Assembly (NCBI RefSeq): GCF_900105065.1 | Contig: NZ_LT629749.1 | Span: 2,170,001 to 2,234,000, forward strand | Reading direction: 5' to 3' | Length of the DNA stretch: 64,000 nt | Origin: Friedmanniella luteola | Lineage (GTDB): Bacteria; Actinomycetota; Actinomycetes; Propionibacteriales; Propionibacteriaceae | Part shown: piece after piece, positions 1-8,055 of the stretch | Layout of the letters: the number at the start of each line of letters is the position of its first letter | How positions within the stretch are numbered: the stretch's first letter is position 1 | Position numbers and translations under genes: made by a program | The notes under the pieces: generated by a model | What the model was told of the DNA's origin: nothing | The model's input: only the letters and a program-made list of their open reading frames with translations | The model's database searches: none

Positions 1-733
1 CCAGCACCTGCTGGACTTCGTGCTGGGGCTGCTGCGCGACTTCGGGCTGAGCGACTACTACCTCGAGCTGTCGACGCGCGACGACTCGGACAAGTTCATC
101 GGGTCCGACGCGGAGTGGGCGGTCGCGACGCAGGTCCTGGAGGACGTCGCCACCCGCTCGGGCATCGAGCTGGTGCCCGACCCGGGCGGCGCGGCCTACT
201 ACGGCCCGAAGATCTCCGTGCAGATCCGCGACGCCATCGGCCGCAGCTGGCAGATGTCGACCATCCAGTACGACTTCAACCAGCCCGCACGGTTCGGGCT
301 GGAATACCAGGCCTCCGACGGCACCCGGCAGCAGCCGGTGATGATCCACTCGGCCAAGTTCGGCTCGATCGAGCGGTTCATCGGGGTCCTCGTCGAGCAC
401 TACGCCGGCGCCTTCCCGCCCTGGCTGGCCCCGCTCCAGGTGGTGGGGATCCCGGTCGCCGACGAGTTCGCGGACTACCTCGAGGAGGTCTTCGCCGGCC
501 TCCGGAAGGCGGGGGTCCGGGCCGAGGTCGACCACTCCGACGACCGGATGCAGAAGAAGATCCGGACGGCCCAGAAGGCGAAGGTGCCCTACCAGCTGAT
601 CGCCGGGGGCGAGGACCGCGACGCGGGGGCGGTGTCGTTCCGCTACCGCGACGGGACCCAGAAGAACGGCGTCCCGGTGGCCGAGGCCGTCGCCGAGATC
701 ACCGACGCGATCGCCCGCCGCACCCAGGTCTGA
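1..733 (+). CDS. thrS: Threonine--tRNA ligase, C-terminal part (5' end outside window)
   Basis: The reading frame is already open at base 2 and gives 243 residues to the TGA at 731-733. It covers the end of the class II aminoacyl-tRNA synthetase core and the anticodon-binding domain. Motif 3 is recognisable near visible residue 121 ([15 protein letters not shown]), followed by the PPWLAPLQV linker and the alpha/beta anticodon-binding domain with [12 protein letters not shown] and PYQLIAGG. ThrRS charges tRNA-Thr with threonine in the cytoplasm. The next gene is the HIT protein 57 nt on; thrS-HIT-pgsA-acyltransferase-pimA is the mycobacterial order (Rv2614c-Rv2610c). Identification is firm; the N-terminal editing and TGS domains cannot be seen here. 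Confidence 0.95.
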   Translation, partial: QHLLDFVLGLLRDFGLSDYYLELSTRDDSDKFIGSDAEWAVATQVLEDVATRSGIELVPDPGGAAYYGPKISVQIRDAIGRSWQMSTIQYDFNQPARFGLEYQASDGTRQQPVMIHSAKFGSIERFIGVLVEHYAGAFPPWLAPLQVVGIPVADEFADYLEEVFAGLRKAGVRAEVDHSDDRMQKKIRTAQKAKVPYQLIAGGEDRDAGAVSFRYRDGTQKNGVPVAEAVAEITDAIARRTQV

Positions 734-790
734 GCGCGGCTGGCCGCGTCTGATGTCAGCTGCCCTGCGCCGAGCGCTTAGGGTCGTCCC

Positions 791-1396
791 GTGCGTGGTC
801 AGGGGTCCGAGGAGGACGGCAAGGGGGTGGAGGTGGAGGACGCGGTCCACCTGCCGGGCGAGCCGGACGGTTTCGAGCGGCTCTGGACGCCGCACCGGAT
901 GGTCTACATCGGCGGCCAGGACAAGCCGGCGACGCCCGACGCCGACGCGTGCCCCTTCTGCCGGATCCCCCAGGGCGAGGACCGCGAGGGCCTCGTCGTG
1001 CACCGGGGCGAGCTCGCCTTCGTCGTCCTCAACCTGTACCCGTACTCGCCGGGCCACCTGCTCGTCTGCCCCTACCGGCACGTCGCGGACTACACCGACC
1101 TGACCGACGCCGAGACGGTGGAGGTGGCGGCGCTCAGCCAGCAGGCCATGCGCGCCGTCCGGGCCGCCAGCGCCCCGCACGGCTTCAACCTGGGGCTCAA
1201 CCAGGGGGCGGTGGCCGGGGCGGGGATCGCCGCGCACCTGCACCAGCACGTCGTCCCCCGCTGGGCCGGCGACGCGAACTTCCTGCCGGTCATCGGGCAG
1301 ACCAAGGCCCTCCCGCAGCTCCTCGACGACACGTGGCAGGTCGTCACCGCCGCGTGGGAACAGCTCGGCCCTTCGACAGGCTCAGGACACCGCTGA
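791..1396 (+). CDS. HIT-family protein, likely Ap4A phosphorylase (Rv2613c-like)
   Basis: 201 residues with a GTG start. The histidine triad HLHQHVV is at residues 149-155 (His149, His151, His153), and a CPFC pair near residue 55 resembles the zinc-binding cysteines of many HIT proteins. The stretches LWTPHRM, VLNLYPYSPGHLLV and NFLPVIGQTKALPQLL match the mycobacterial homologue Rv2613c, which cleaves diadenosine tetraphosphate by phosphorolysis; this activity is inferred from family and gene order. The stop TGA shares its A with the ATG of pgsA, so the two are translationally coupled. The last residues (PSTGSGHR) are encoded by a copy of the dispersed repeat at 1369-1386, which appears to have replaced the native C-terminus. 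Confidence 0.88.
   Translation: MRGQGSEEDGKGVEVEDAVHLPGEPDGFERLWTPHRMVYIGGQDKPATPDADACPFCRIPQGEDREGLVVHRGELAFVVLNLYPYSPGHLLVCPYRHVADYTDLTDAETVEVAALSQQAMRAVRAASAPHGFNLGLNQGAVAGAGIAAHLHQHVVPRWAGDANFLPVIGQTKALPQLLDDTWQVVTAAWEQLGPSTGSGHR
1369..1386 (+). repeat. Dispersed repeat copy inside the HIT gene 3' end
   Basis: CCCTTCGACAGGCTCAGG. Same family as the intergenic copies at 10174-10293, 18546, 20566-20600 and 22565. It lies in coding sequence, ending 7 nt before the HIT stop codon and in frame. Confidence 0.75.
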
Positions 1397-2013
1397 TGCT
1401 CGAACGGTTCCGCGGGATCTCCGCGGCCCTGCTGGGTCCGCTCGTCCGCCTGCTGCTGCGGCTGGGCGTCTCGCCCGACCTCGTCACCATCGCCGGCACC
1501 GCCGGGGTGGTGGTCGCCGCGCTCGTCTGCTTCCCGCAGGGCTGGCTGTGGCAGGGCGCGCTGGCGGTCACGCTGTTCGTCCTCTCCGACATGCTCGACG
1601 GCCAGATGGCCAAGGTCAGCGGCCAGGCGACCAGCTGGGGCGCCTTCCTCGACTCGACCTCGGACCGGCTCGGGGACGCCGCCGTGTTCGGCGGCATCCT
1701 GCTCTACTTCACCTACCAGCAGGACTCGACCCTGTGGGGCGCCGTCGCCCTGGCCGGTCTGGTGTTCGGGCAGTGGACGTCCTACGTCAAGGCGCGGGCG
1801 GAGAGCCTCGGCTTCACCTGCTACGGCGGGCTCGCGGCGCGCGCCGACCGGCTGGTGATCATCCTGCTCGGCACGCTGCTGGCCGGGTTCGGCGTCCCCT
1901 TCGTGCTGGAGATCGCGGTCGCGGTGCTCGCCGTGACCAGCATGATCACCGTCGTGCAGCGGATCCTGCAGGTGCGCCGCCAGGCGGTGGCTGCCGATGT
2001 CGCACCCGCCTGA
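1396..2013 (+). CDS. pgsA: Phosphatidylinositol phosphate synthase (CDP-alcohol phosphatidyltransferase)
   Basis: 205 residues. The ATG at 1396 overlaps the TGA of the HIT gene by one base. The enzyme condenses CDP-diacylglycerol with inositol phosphate at the membrane and is the first committed step to PI and PI mannosides. The CDP-alcohol motif has exact spacing: D65-x2-D68-G69-x2-A72-K73-x8-G82-x3-D86-x3-D90. Lys73 replaces the usual arginine of the motif. Several hydrophobic helices follow. The assignment to inositol phosphate rather than another alcohol rests on position directly before the PIM acyltransferase and pimA, as in mycobacteria (pgsA1). The C-terminus overlaps the next gene by 17 nt. 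Confidence 0.9.
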   Translation: MLERFRGISAALLGPLVRLLLRLGVSPDLVTIAGTAGVVVAALVCFPQGWLWQGALAVTLFVLSDMLDGQMAKVSGQATSWGAFLDSTSDRLGDAAVFGGILLYFTYQQDSTLWGAVALAGLVFGQWTSYVKARAESLGFTCYGGLAARADRLVIILLGTLLAGFGVPFVLEIAVAVLAVTSMITVVQRILQVRRQAVAADVAPA

Positions 2014-2923
2014 GCGCACCTCCCGACGGCTGCCGGACCGCGCCCGCGACGCCACCCTGCGCGCGCTGCACCGGACGGGCTGGCGGGTCGCCGCGCGCGT
2101 GCCGGTCCCCGTCGTCCGGGCGGTCGCGGTGGTCGCCGCCCGGGTGGCCGTCCGCCGCGAGGGGGTGCACGTCGCCACGCTCCGCCGCAACCTCGGCCTG
2201 GCCACGGGCACGCCCGCGTCCGACGCCATGGTCCGGGCGGGCGTCCGGTCCTACCTGCGGACCTTCTGGGAGGTGCTCGCCCTGCCGGGGTGGAGCCGGG
2301 CGGAGACCCTCGCCCGCGTGCGGACCGAGGGGGAGGAGCGCCTCCGGGACGCCCATGCCGGCCCCGGCTGCGTGGTGGCCCTGCCGCACAGCGGCAACTG
2401 GGACCTCGCCGGCGCCTGGGCCTGCGGCACCGGGATGGGCGTCAGCACCGTGGCCGAGCAGCTCTCCGACGCCGAGTTCGAGGCCTTCCTCGCGTTCCGT
2501 CGCGGCCTGGGCATGGAGGTGCTGTCCCACCGCGACCGCAGCGCCATCCCCGCGCTGGCCGCGGCCCTGCGCCGGGGTCGGCTGGTCTGCCTGGTCGCCG
2601 ACCGCGACCTCGACGGGTCGGGCGTGCCGGTGCGCTGGCGCGACCAGCCCGTCACCCTGCCGGCCGGCCCGGCGATGGTCGCGCGGCGCACCGGCGCGGT
2701 GCTGCTGCCGGCCGTCTGCCGCTACGAGGGCGACCAGATGGTCATCCGGTTCGGCGAGCCGGTCCGCCCGCGTCCCGGTCGGGAGGGCCTGGTGGCCATG
2801 ACGCAGGACGTCGCCGACTTCTTCGCCGCGCAGATCGCCGCCGCGCCGCAGGACTGGCACATGCTGCAGCCGTTCTTCGCCGCCGCCGCCGCCGCCGCCG
2901 CCGACGGGCGGCGGGCGGGGTGA
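1997..2923 (+). CDS. patA: Phosphatidylinositol mannoside acyltransferase (LpxL/HtrB family)
   Basis: 308 residues starting at the ATG at 1997, inside the end of pgsA. The catalytic HX4D motif of the lysophospholipid/LpxL acyltransferase family is H131-SGNW-D136. In mycobacteria the syntenic gene (Rv2611c, PatA) transfers a palmitoyl group to the mannose of PIM1/PIM2 on the cytoplasmic face of the membrane; that role is assigned here by family and synteny. The C-terminus has a run of eight alanines from a (GCC)8 tract at 2879-2902, then a short basic tail. The stop overlaps the GTG start of pimA (GTGA). Tightly packed operon pgsA-patA-pimA. Confidence 0.87.
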   Translation: MSHPPERTSRRLPDRARDATLRALHRTGWRVAARVPVPVVRAVAVVAARVAVRREGVHVATLRRNLGLATGTPASDAMVRAGVRSYLRTFWEVLALPGWSRAETLARVRTEGEERLRDAHAGPGCVVALPHSGNWDLAGAWACGTGMGVSTVAEQLSDAEFEAFLAFRRGLGMEVLSHRDRSAIPALAAALRRGRLVCLVADRDLDGSGVPVRWRDQPVTLPAGPAMVARRTGAVLLPAVCRYEGDQMVIRFGEPVRPRPGREGLVAMTQDVADFFAAQIAAAPQDWHMLQPFFAAAAAAAADGRRAG

Positions 2924-4080
2924 GCGGCCGTCCGCTGCGCGTCGGGCTGGTCTGCCCCTACTCCTTCGACCACCCCGGCGGGGTGCAGAACCACGTGCTC
3001 GGCCTGGCGCAGCACCTGCGCGCCCAGGGTCACGAGCCGTTCGTCCTGGGTCTCGGCCGTCCGGAGATGCCGCCCGCGCTGGCCGGCCGCTTCACCTCGG
3101 CCGGCTCCGCCGTCCCGGTCCGCTACAACGGCTCCGTCGCCCGGGTGCGCTTCGGCCCCGGGAGCGCGGCCCGGGCCCGGCGCTGGCTGGCCGACGGCGG
3201 CTTCGACCTCCTGCACGTGCACGAGCCGCTCACCCCGAGCATCTCCATCCTGGCGCTGTGGGCCGCCGAGGTGCCCGTCGTCGCCACCTTCCACACGGCC
3301 ACGCCGCGCTCGCGCTCGATGCAGCTGGCGGGCAGCACCCTGCGCGGCACGGTCGACAAGATCGACGCCGGCGTCGCGGTCTCGGAGCCCGCGGCCCGGG
3401 TCGTCCGCCGCTACCTCGGCCGCGACCCGCAGGTCATCCCGAACGGCTTCAGCTACGCCGAGTTCGGCGGCGGCCACCACCCCGCCGGCGGCTGGCGGGG
3501 CGGGGAGCGGCCGCGGCTGGTGTTCCTCGGCCGGGTCGAGGAGCCGCGCAAGGGCCTGGGCGTGCTGATGGCGGCGCTGCCGGCCGTCCGGGCCGTCCAC
3601 CCGGACCTCGAGGTGGTCGTCGCCGGGCGGGGCCACCGCGCCCTGCCCGGCTGGGTGCGCCGGGAGACCTCGGTGAGCGACGTCCAGAAGGCCGCCCTGC
3701 TGGCCGGCGCCGACGTCTTCGTCGCCCCGCACACGGCCCGGGAGAGCTTCGGGATCGTGCTGCTGGAGGCGCTGGCCAGCGGCGCACCGGTGGTCGCGTC
3801 CGACCTGCCGGCCTTCACGTCGCTGCTCGCGCACGACCGCGACGACCGCACGGCCGTCGGCACGCTGTTCCCGACCGGCGATGCCGACGCCCTCGCCGCC
3901 GCCGTGCTGCAGGTGCTCGCCTCCCGCGACGCCGTCGGGGCCGAGCGGGGCCGGCGGCACGCGCGCCGCTTCGACTGGTCGGTCGTGGGTCCGGCGGTGG
4001 AGGACGTGTACGCCGCCGTGCTGCGGCCGACGGCGGACGCCGACGCACCCCTGACCGTGCCCCGGCGGAGCGCGTCGTGA
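2920..4080 (+). CDS. pimA: Phosphatidyl-myo-inositol mannosyltransferase PimA (GT4)
   Basis: 386 residues; the GTG start at 2920 overlaps the acyltransferase stop by four bases. This GT-B retaining glycosyltransferase moves mannose from GDP-mannose to phosphatidylinositol, the first PIM mannosylation, on the inner leaflet. The N-terminus RVGLVCPYSFDHPGGVQNHV is the classic glycine-rich acceptor side of PimA, and the C-terminal donor site has the EX7E motif at E275-SFGIVLL-E283. FLGRVEEPRKGLGVLM marks the start of the second Rossmann domain. It ends the PIM operon; the next gene appears to have its own promoter 47 nt downstream. Confidence 0.93.
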   Translation: MSGRPLRVGLVCPYSFDHPGGVQNHVLGLAQHLRAQGHEPFVLGLGRPEMPPALAGRFTSAGSAVPVRYNGSVARVRFGPGSAARARRWLADGGFDLLHVHEPLTPSISILALWAAEVPVVATFHTATPRSRSMQLAGSTLRGTVDKIDAGVAVSEPAARVVRRYLGRDPQVIPNGFSYAEFGGGHHPAGGWRGGERPRLVFLGRVEEPRKGLGVLMAALPAVRAVHPDLEVVVAGRGHRALPGWVRRETSVSDVQKAALLAGADVFVAPHTARESFGIVLLEALASGAPVVASDLPAFTSLLAHDRDDRTAVGTLFPTGDADALAAAVLQVLASRDAVGAERGRRHARRFDWSVVGPAVEDVYAAVLRPTADADAPLTVPRRSAS

Positions 4081-4126
4081 GGCCCCGGACACGCCGTCGC
4101 GGTCGGTCCTGCCGGCTGCTGGCCAC

Positions 4127-4132
4127 TAACCT
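4127..4132 (+). promoter_or_regulatory. Candidate leaderless -10 hexamer of pgsA2
   Basis: TAACCT ends 6 nt before the second of two adjacent GTG codons (4136 and 4139). The spacing favours the GTG at 4139 as transcription and translation start. Confidence 0.5.
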
Positions 4133-4138
4133 GGCGTG

Positions 4139-4834
4139 GTGACCGGGGACCAGACGGGCGGGGCGACGCGTCCTGCCGACGACGGCGGACTGCCGCTGCC
4201 CGCCGCCGGGGCGGTCGGCCTGGTGGGCCCGGCCGACGGGGACGCCCCGACCTGGGACACCGACCGGATGTGGACGCTGCCCAACGTGCTGAGCCTGCTG
4301 CGGCTGGCCGGGGTGCCGCTGATGGTCTGGCTGATCCTGGGCCCGCACCACGACCTGCTGGCCGTCGTCGTGCTCGCCGTCGCCGGCTTCACCGACTGGC
4401 TGGACGGCTTCCTCGCCCGGCGCTGGCACCAGACCTCCCGCGTCGGCCAGATGCTGGACCCGGTGGCCGACCGGCTCTACATCCTCGCCGTCGTGCTCTG
4501 CCTGGCCGCCCGCGCGATCATCCCGTGGTGGCTCGTCGTGCTGCTCGTGGCGCGCGACGTGATGATCACCGCGCTGGTGCCGCTGCTGCGCACCCGCGGG
4601 TACTCCTCGCTGCCGGTGCACTTCCTGGGCAAGGCCGCGACCTTCAACCTGCTCTACGCCTTCCCGCTCATCCTGCTGGGCGCCGACGACGGGCTGGGCT
4701 GGGCCGTCGCCGGGGTGCTCGGCTGGGCCTTCGCGCTGTGGGGGGTCGGGCTGTACTGGTGGGCCGGCCTGCTGTACCTGGTGCAGACGCTCGGCCTGCT
4801 GCGGGACGTGCCGGCGCGGACCCGGGCGGGCTGA
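4139..4834 (+). CDS. pgsA2: CDP-alcohol phosphatidyltransferase, PgsA2-like (cardiolipin or phosphatidylglycerophosphate synthase)
   Basis: 231 residues from the GTG at 4139; GTG 4136 is possible and adds one residue. After a proline/glycine-rich N-terminus of about 40 residues come membrane helices and a complete CDP-alcohol motif, starting DWLDG near residue 86 and ending in two aspartates near 107 and 111. Gene order matches Rv1822 (pgsA2) of M. tuberculosis, annotated as cardiolipin or PG phosphate synthase. The precise acceptor (glycerol phosphate or phosphatidylglycerol) cannot be read from sequence. The DUF881 gene follows 7 nt after the stop. Confidence 0.82.
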   Translation: MTGDQTGGATRPADDGGLPLPAAGAVGLVGPADGDAPTWDTDRMWTLPNVLSLLRLAGVPLMVWLILGPHHDLLAVVVLAVAGFTDWLDGFLARRWHQTSRVGQMLDPVADRLYILAVVLCLAARAIIPWWLVVLLVARDVMITALVPLLRTRGYSSLPVHFLGKAATFNLLYAFPLILLGADDGLGWAVAGVLGWAFALWGVGLYWWAGLLYLVQTLGLLRDVPARTRAG

Positions 4835-4841
4835 GCGCCCG

Positions 4842-5717
4842 ATGACCGCGTCCCCCGCCGCGCCGACCTCCGCCCGGCCCCGGGCCCGTGTTCCCGCCCC
4901 GGGACGGGGGGGCCCCGCGAGCCCCGCCGACGCCAGCATGGACCTGCTGCTGCAGATCATCCGCCAGCCCGTCGACCCCGACTACGCCGCGGCCACGGCC
5001 CGCGGGGTGGCGCCGTCCCGCCGGCACTGGCTGCTCGGGGTGATCGCCGTCGTGGTCGGGGTGATGTTCGCCGTCGCCGCCGTCCAGACCAACCGGGCCG
5101 CGCCGGCCCTGCAGTCCGAGCGGTCGGACCTGATCGACCGCGTGCAGGCGGCCGAGAGCCAGCAGGACGCCCTGCGGGCCCGCGCGACCGAGCTCACCGA
5201 GGAGAACGCCGCGCTCCGCGCCGCCGCCCTCGGCGGCGACGCCACCGCCCAGCAGCTCGAGCGCGGCATCGCGGCCCTCGGCCCGGTCACCGGGACGGTC
5301 GCCGTGACCGGGCCCGGCGTCGTGGTGGTGGTCGACGACGCGGCGGAGCAGGCGACCGCCGACGGGTCCGGCGACCGGGTGCTGGACCTCGACCTGCAGA
5401 TCCTCGCCAACGGCCTCTGGCGGGCCGGGGCGGAGGCGGTGGCCATCAACGGTCACCGGCTCTCCTCCCTCACCGCGATCCGCAGCGCCGGCGACGCCAT
5501 CACCGTCGACTACCGGTCGCTGAACCGCCCGTACCGGGTGGAGGCGATCGGTGACCCGCGGACCCTGCCCGCCGGCCTCGCCGAGTCCGCGGCCGGCGCG
5601 TGGTGGCACGACCTGGAGCAGAACCGCGGCATGCGCTACGAGCTGGGGGAGTCGCGCGCGCTGACGCTGCCCGCCGACCCCGGCCTGGCCCTGCGCTGGG
5701 CGGAGGTGCCCGGGTGA
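4842..5717 (+). CDS. DUF881 family membrane protein (first copy)
   Basis: 291 residues. A proline/arginine-rich cytoplasmic N-terminus of about 60 residues precedes a single transmembrane helix at about 63-82. A coiled-coil stretch of about 45 residues follows, rich in Glu/Ala/Leu, and then the extracytoplasmic DUF881 domain (VTGPGVVVVVDD, ANGLWRAGAEAVAINGHRL). Function is not known; members are often encoded near division and envelope genes in Gram-positive bacteria. It stands just before sbp with a GTGA overlap, as in Rv1823-Rv1824-Rv1825. Confidence 0.85.
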   Translation: MTASPAAPTSARPRARVPAPGRGGPASPADASMDLLLQIIRQPVDPDYAAATARGVAPSRRHWLLGVIAVVVGVMFAVAAVQTNRAAPALQSERSDLIDRVQAAESQQDALRARATELTEENAALRAAALGGDATAQQLERGIAALGPVTGTVAVTGPGVVVVVDDAAEQATADGSGDRVLDLDLQILANGLWRAGAEAVAINGHRLSSLTAIRSAGDAITVDYRSLNRPYRVEAIGDPRTLPAGLAESAAGAWWHDLEQNRGMRYELGESRALTLPADPGLALRWAEVPG

Positions 5718-6046
5718 TCCCCCTCCTCGGCCTGCTGGCGGGCATCGTCGTCGGGCTCCTGCTGGAGCCGGCGGTCCCGCTGGCCCTGCAGCCCTACCTG
5801 CCGATCGCCATCGTCGCGGCGATGGACGCGCTGTTCGGGGCGTTCCGCGCCTACCTGGAGGGCAACTTCAGCGACAAGGTGTTCGTCGTCTCCTTCGTCT
5901 CCAACGTCCTGATCGCCGCGGCGATCGTCTACGTCGGCGACCAGATCGGCGTCGGCTCCCAGCTGTCCACCGGGGTCGTCGTGGTGCTGGGCATCCGCAT
6001 CTTCACCAACGTGGCCGCGATCCGCCGGGCCCTGTTCCATGCCTAG
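5714..6046 (+). CDS. sbp: Small basic protein (sbp, DUF1290 family)
   Basis: 110 residues; the GTG start at 5714 overlaps the preceding DUF881 stop. It is nearly all hydrophobic with about three membrane helices (IPLLGLLAGIVVGLLLEP; LPIAIVAAMDALFGAFRAYL; the FVSNVLIAAAIVYVGDQIG region). This is the small inner-membrane protein found between two DUF881 genes in actinobacteria, and linked to division clusters in Firmicutes. Biochemical role unknown. The following DUF881 gene starts 8 nt before its stop, so the three proteins are probably made in fixed ratio and may form one complex; the complex is inference. Confidence 0.85.
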   Translation: MIPLLGLLAGIVVGLLLEPAVPLALQPYLPIAIVAAMDALFGAFRAYLEGNFSDKVFVVSFVSNVLIAAAIVYVGDQIGVGSQLSTGVVVVLGIRIFTNVAAIRRALFHA

Positions 6047-6977
6047 CCCCGCCCGGCCCGGCCGGCACCGCCCTCCGACCACCCCACCGCCGGGACGGCG
6101 GCTGCGGGCCCTGCGCCGCAGCCAACGCCGGCTGACCGGCGACGCACCGGCCGCCCCGGCCTCGACGGCCGCCCCGGCCTCGACGGCCGTCACCCCGTCG
6201 GCGGGCACCTCGGGCGCCGATCGCGCCGCTGCGGCGCGGGCGTCGGGTCCCCGTCGCGTGTGGGAGTCGCTGGTGCGGCCGGGACGCGGGCAGATCATCG
6301 CCGCCGTCATCCTCTTCGTGGTCGGCATGGGCGGGGTCATGCAGATCCGCATCAACAGCGCCGACGACACCTACACCAGCGCACGCCGGGAGGACCTGGT
6401 CCAGCTGCTCGACGGGCTGGGCTCGGAGTCCCGCCGGCTGGAGAGCGAGATCACCGACCTGGAGCGCACGCGGGCCGAGCTGCAGTCGGGCGCGGACACC
6501 CAGCGGGTCGCCCGGGCGGAGGCCCAGCGGCGGACGGAGGAGCTGGGCATCCTGGCCGGCACCGCGCCCGCCGAGGGCCCGGGCATCCGGATGCGGATCA
6601 GCGACCCGGCCGGCAAGGTCGACGCCGACGTGCTGCTGGACGCGGTCGAGGAGATGCGTGACGCCGGCGCCGAGGTGATCGAGGTCAACGACTCGGTCCG
6701 CGTCGTGGCGTCCACCTGGTTCGGCGCCGGCCCCGACGGGCTGGTCGTGGACGGCCGGTCGATCAGCCGGCCGATCACCTTCGAGGTGATCGGCGACCCG
6801 CACAGCCTCGAGGAGGGGGCCCGGTTCCGGGGCGGTCTGGTCAGCGAGATCACCGGTCCCGGCATCGGCGGTCAGGTGCAGATCGAGCAGCTGGACCGGG
6901 TCGTCGTCGACTCCTTGCACGCCGCGCGCGAGAATCAGTACGCTCAGCCCGCATCGCCCCCGCCCACCCCGCGCTGA
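6039..6977 (+). CDS. DUF881 family membrane protein (second copy)
   Basis: 312 residues. A long disordered basic N-terminus contains a tandem Ala-Ser-Thr duplication (two PAST repeats around residues 40-50). One transmembrane helix lies at about 85-102, then a coiled coil of about 50 residues (SESRRLESEITDLERTR) and the DUF881 domain with GPGIRMRISDPAG and AGAEVIEVNDSVRVV. It is a paralogue of the gene at 4842 with the same layout. It overlaps sbp by 8 nt and is separated from gcvH by 45 nt that include a ribosome binding site. Function unknown. Confidence 0.85.
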   Translation: MPSPARPGRHRPPTTPPPGRRLRALRRSQRRLTGDAPAAPASTAAPASTAVTPSAGTSGADRAAAARASGPRRVWESLVRPGRGQIIAAVILFVVGMGGVMQIRINSADDTYTSARREDLVQLLDGLGSESRRLESEITDLERTRAELQSGADTQRVARAEAQRRTEELGILAGTAPAEGPGIRMRISDPAGKVDADVLLDAVEEMRDAGAEVIEVNDSVRVVASTWFGAGPDGLVVDGRSISRPITFEVIGDPHSLEEGARFRGGLVSEITGPGIGGQVQIEQLDRVVVDSLHAARENQYAQPASPPPTPR

Positions 6978-7022
6978 GCCGGCCGGCGGGCCCCACCCCG
7001 AACCCCAGGAGCCAGGAACGTC

Positions 7023-7409
7023 GTGCCCGATTACCCCGAAGACCTCAAGTACTCCGCCGACCACGAGTGGGTGCGCAGCGGCAACGGGTCGACCGTGCGC
7101 GTGGGCATCACCGAGTACGCCGCCGACCAGCTGGGCGACATCGTCTTCGTGTCCCTGCCGACCGTCGGCGACCCGGTCGCCTCGGGCGACTCGTGCGGGG
7201 AGCTGGAGTCGACCAAGAGCGTGTCCGACGTGTTCTCCCCGGTCTCCGGAACGGTCACCGCGGTCAACGAGACGCTCGAGGGCAGCCCCGAGACCGTCAA
7301 CGGCGACCCGTACGGTGACGGCTGGCTGTTCGAGGTCGAGATCGACGCCGACACCGACCTCGAGGACCTGATGGACGCCGACACCTACGCCGAGCAGGCC
7401 GGCGGCTAG
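7023..7409 (+). CDS. gcvH: Glycine cleavage system H protein
   Basis: 128 residues, GTG start at 7023 with the purine-rich AGGAGCCAGGAACG just upstream. The H protein carries the lipoyl group that shuttles the aminomethyl intermediate between P, T and L proteins. The lipoylation lysine is K65 in ELESTKSVSDVFSP, and the DHEWV and GITEYAADQLGDIVFV segments are typical. The length equals that of other H proteins. It is split from gcvP by garA, two MerR genes and a nuclease, exactly as in mycobacteria. gcvT is not in the window, but a lipoamide dehydrogenase gene lies at 50079-51479. Confidence 0.96.
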   Translation: MPDYPEDLKYSADHEWVRSGNGSTVRVGITEYAADQLGDIVFVSLPTVGDPVASGDSCGELESTKSVSDVFSPVSGTVTAVNETLEGSPETVNGDPYGDGWLFEVEIDADTDLEDLMDADTYAEQAGG

Positions 7410-7443
7410 CCGCGCGGTCCCGCCAGCACCTCGACCTCCCCCT

Positions 7444-7449
7444 TAGACT
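7444..7449 (+). promoter_or_regulatory. Candidate -10 hexamer for garA
   Basis: TAGACT, 52 nt before the garA ATG, would give a short leader of about 46 nt. No clear -35 was identified. Confidence 0.4.
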
Positions 7450-7501
7450 CGGGTCAGCGTCCGCCCCCGGACCCTCAAGTCTCGACCGAAAGCCGACCCT
7501 C

Positions 7502-8047
7502 ATGCCGTTCTGCACGAACTGTGGTCACGACAACCCGGATGGCAGCAACTTCTGCGGCCAGTGCGGGTCCGCGCTCAACGTGCCCCCGGCGCACACCACG
7601 CCGACCCCGGCCGGGGGGACGCGTCCCGACGCGGGGGAGCGCCCGCCGACGGGCGAGACCACGCGGACGATGCCGGCCGTGGTGGAGGGCGGGGACGCCG
7701 AGGTGCTGTCCCCCGACGAGGAGGCGGCCGTCGGCGCGCTGCCGGCGGGCTCGGCGCTGCTGATCGTGCAGCGCGGCGCCAACGCGGGCAGCCGCTTCCT
7801 GCTCAACACCGAGAGGTCGACGGTGGGCCGCCACCCCGACTCCGACATCTTCCTCGACGACATCTCGGTCTCCCGGCGGCACGCGGTCTTCGAGCGGACG
7901 CCGCAGGGCACCGTGGTCCGCGACGCGGGCAGCCTGAACGGCACCTACGTCAACCGCGACCTGGTGGACGAGGTGCTGCTGCAGCACGGGGACGAGGTCC
8001 AGGTCGGGAAGTTCCGGCTGGTCTTCTACGGGAGCGCGCAGGGCTGA
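7502..8047 (+). CDS. garA: GarA/OdhI-like FHA protein with N-terminal zinc ribbon
   Basis: 181 residues. A zinc ribbon at the N-terminus has two CxxC pairs (C4, C7, C18, C21). A proline/threonine-rich linker contains ETTRTM (T53, T54), which corresponds to the kinase site of GarA. The FHA domain spans about 95-175 with G109-R110, S124, R125-H127 and N146-G147, all the usual phosphothreonine-binding positions. GarA/OdhI bind 2-oxoglutarate dehydrogenase and glutamate enzymes and are switched off by Ser/Thr kinases; this role is from family knowledge. Mycobacterial GarA lacks the zinc ribbon, so the N-terminal domain is an addition typical of other actinobacteria. A small gap of 8 nt separates it from ftsR. 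Confidence 0.88.
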   Translation: MPFCTNCGHDNPDGSNFCGQCGSALNVPPAHTTPTPAGGTRPDAGERPPTGETTRTMPAVVEGGDAEVLSPDEEAAVGALPAGSALLIVQRGANAGSRFLLNTERSTVGRHPDSDIFLDDISVSRRHAVFERTPQGTVVRDAGSLNGTYVNRDLVDEVLLQHGDEVQVGKFRLVFYGSAQG

Positions 8048-8055
8048 GCGCGCCG

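Noticed and set aside
2879-2902. (GCC)8 tract as a phase-variation switch
   Set aside because: Trinucleotide units keep the frame; slippage would only change alanine number at the end of the acyltransferase.
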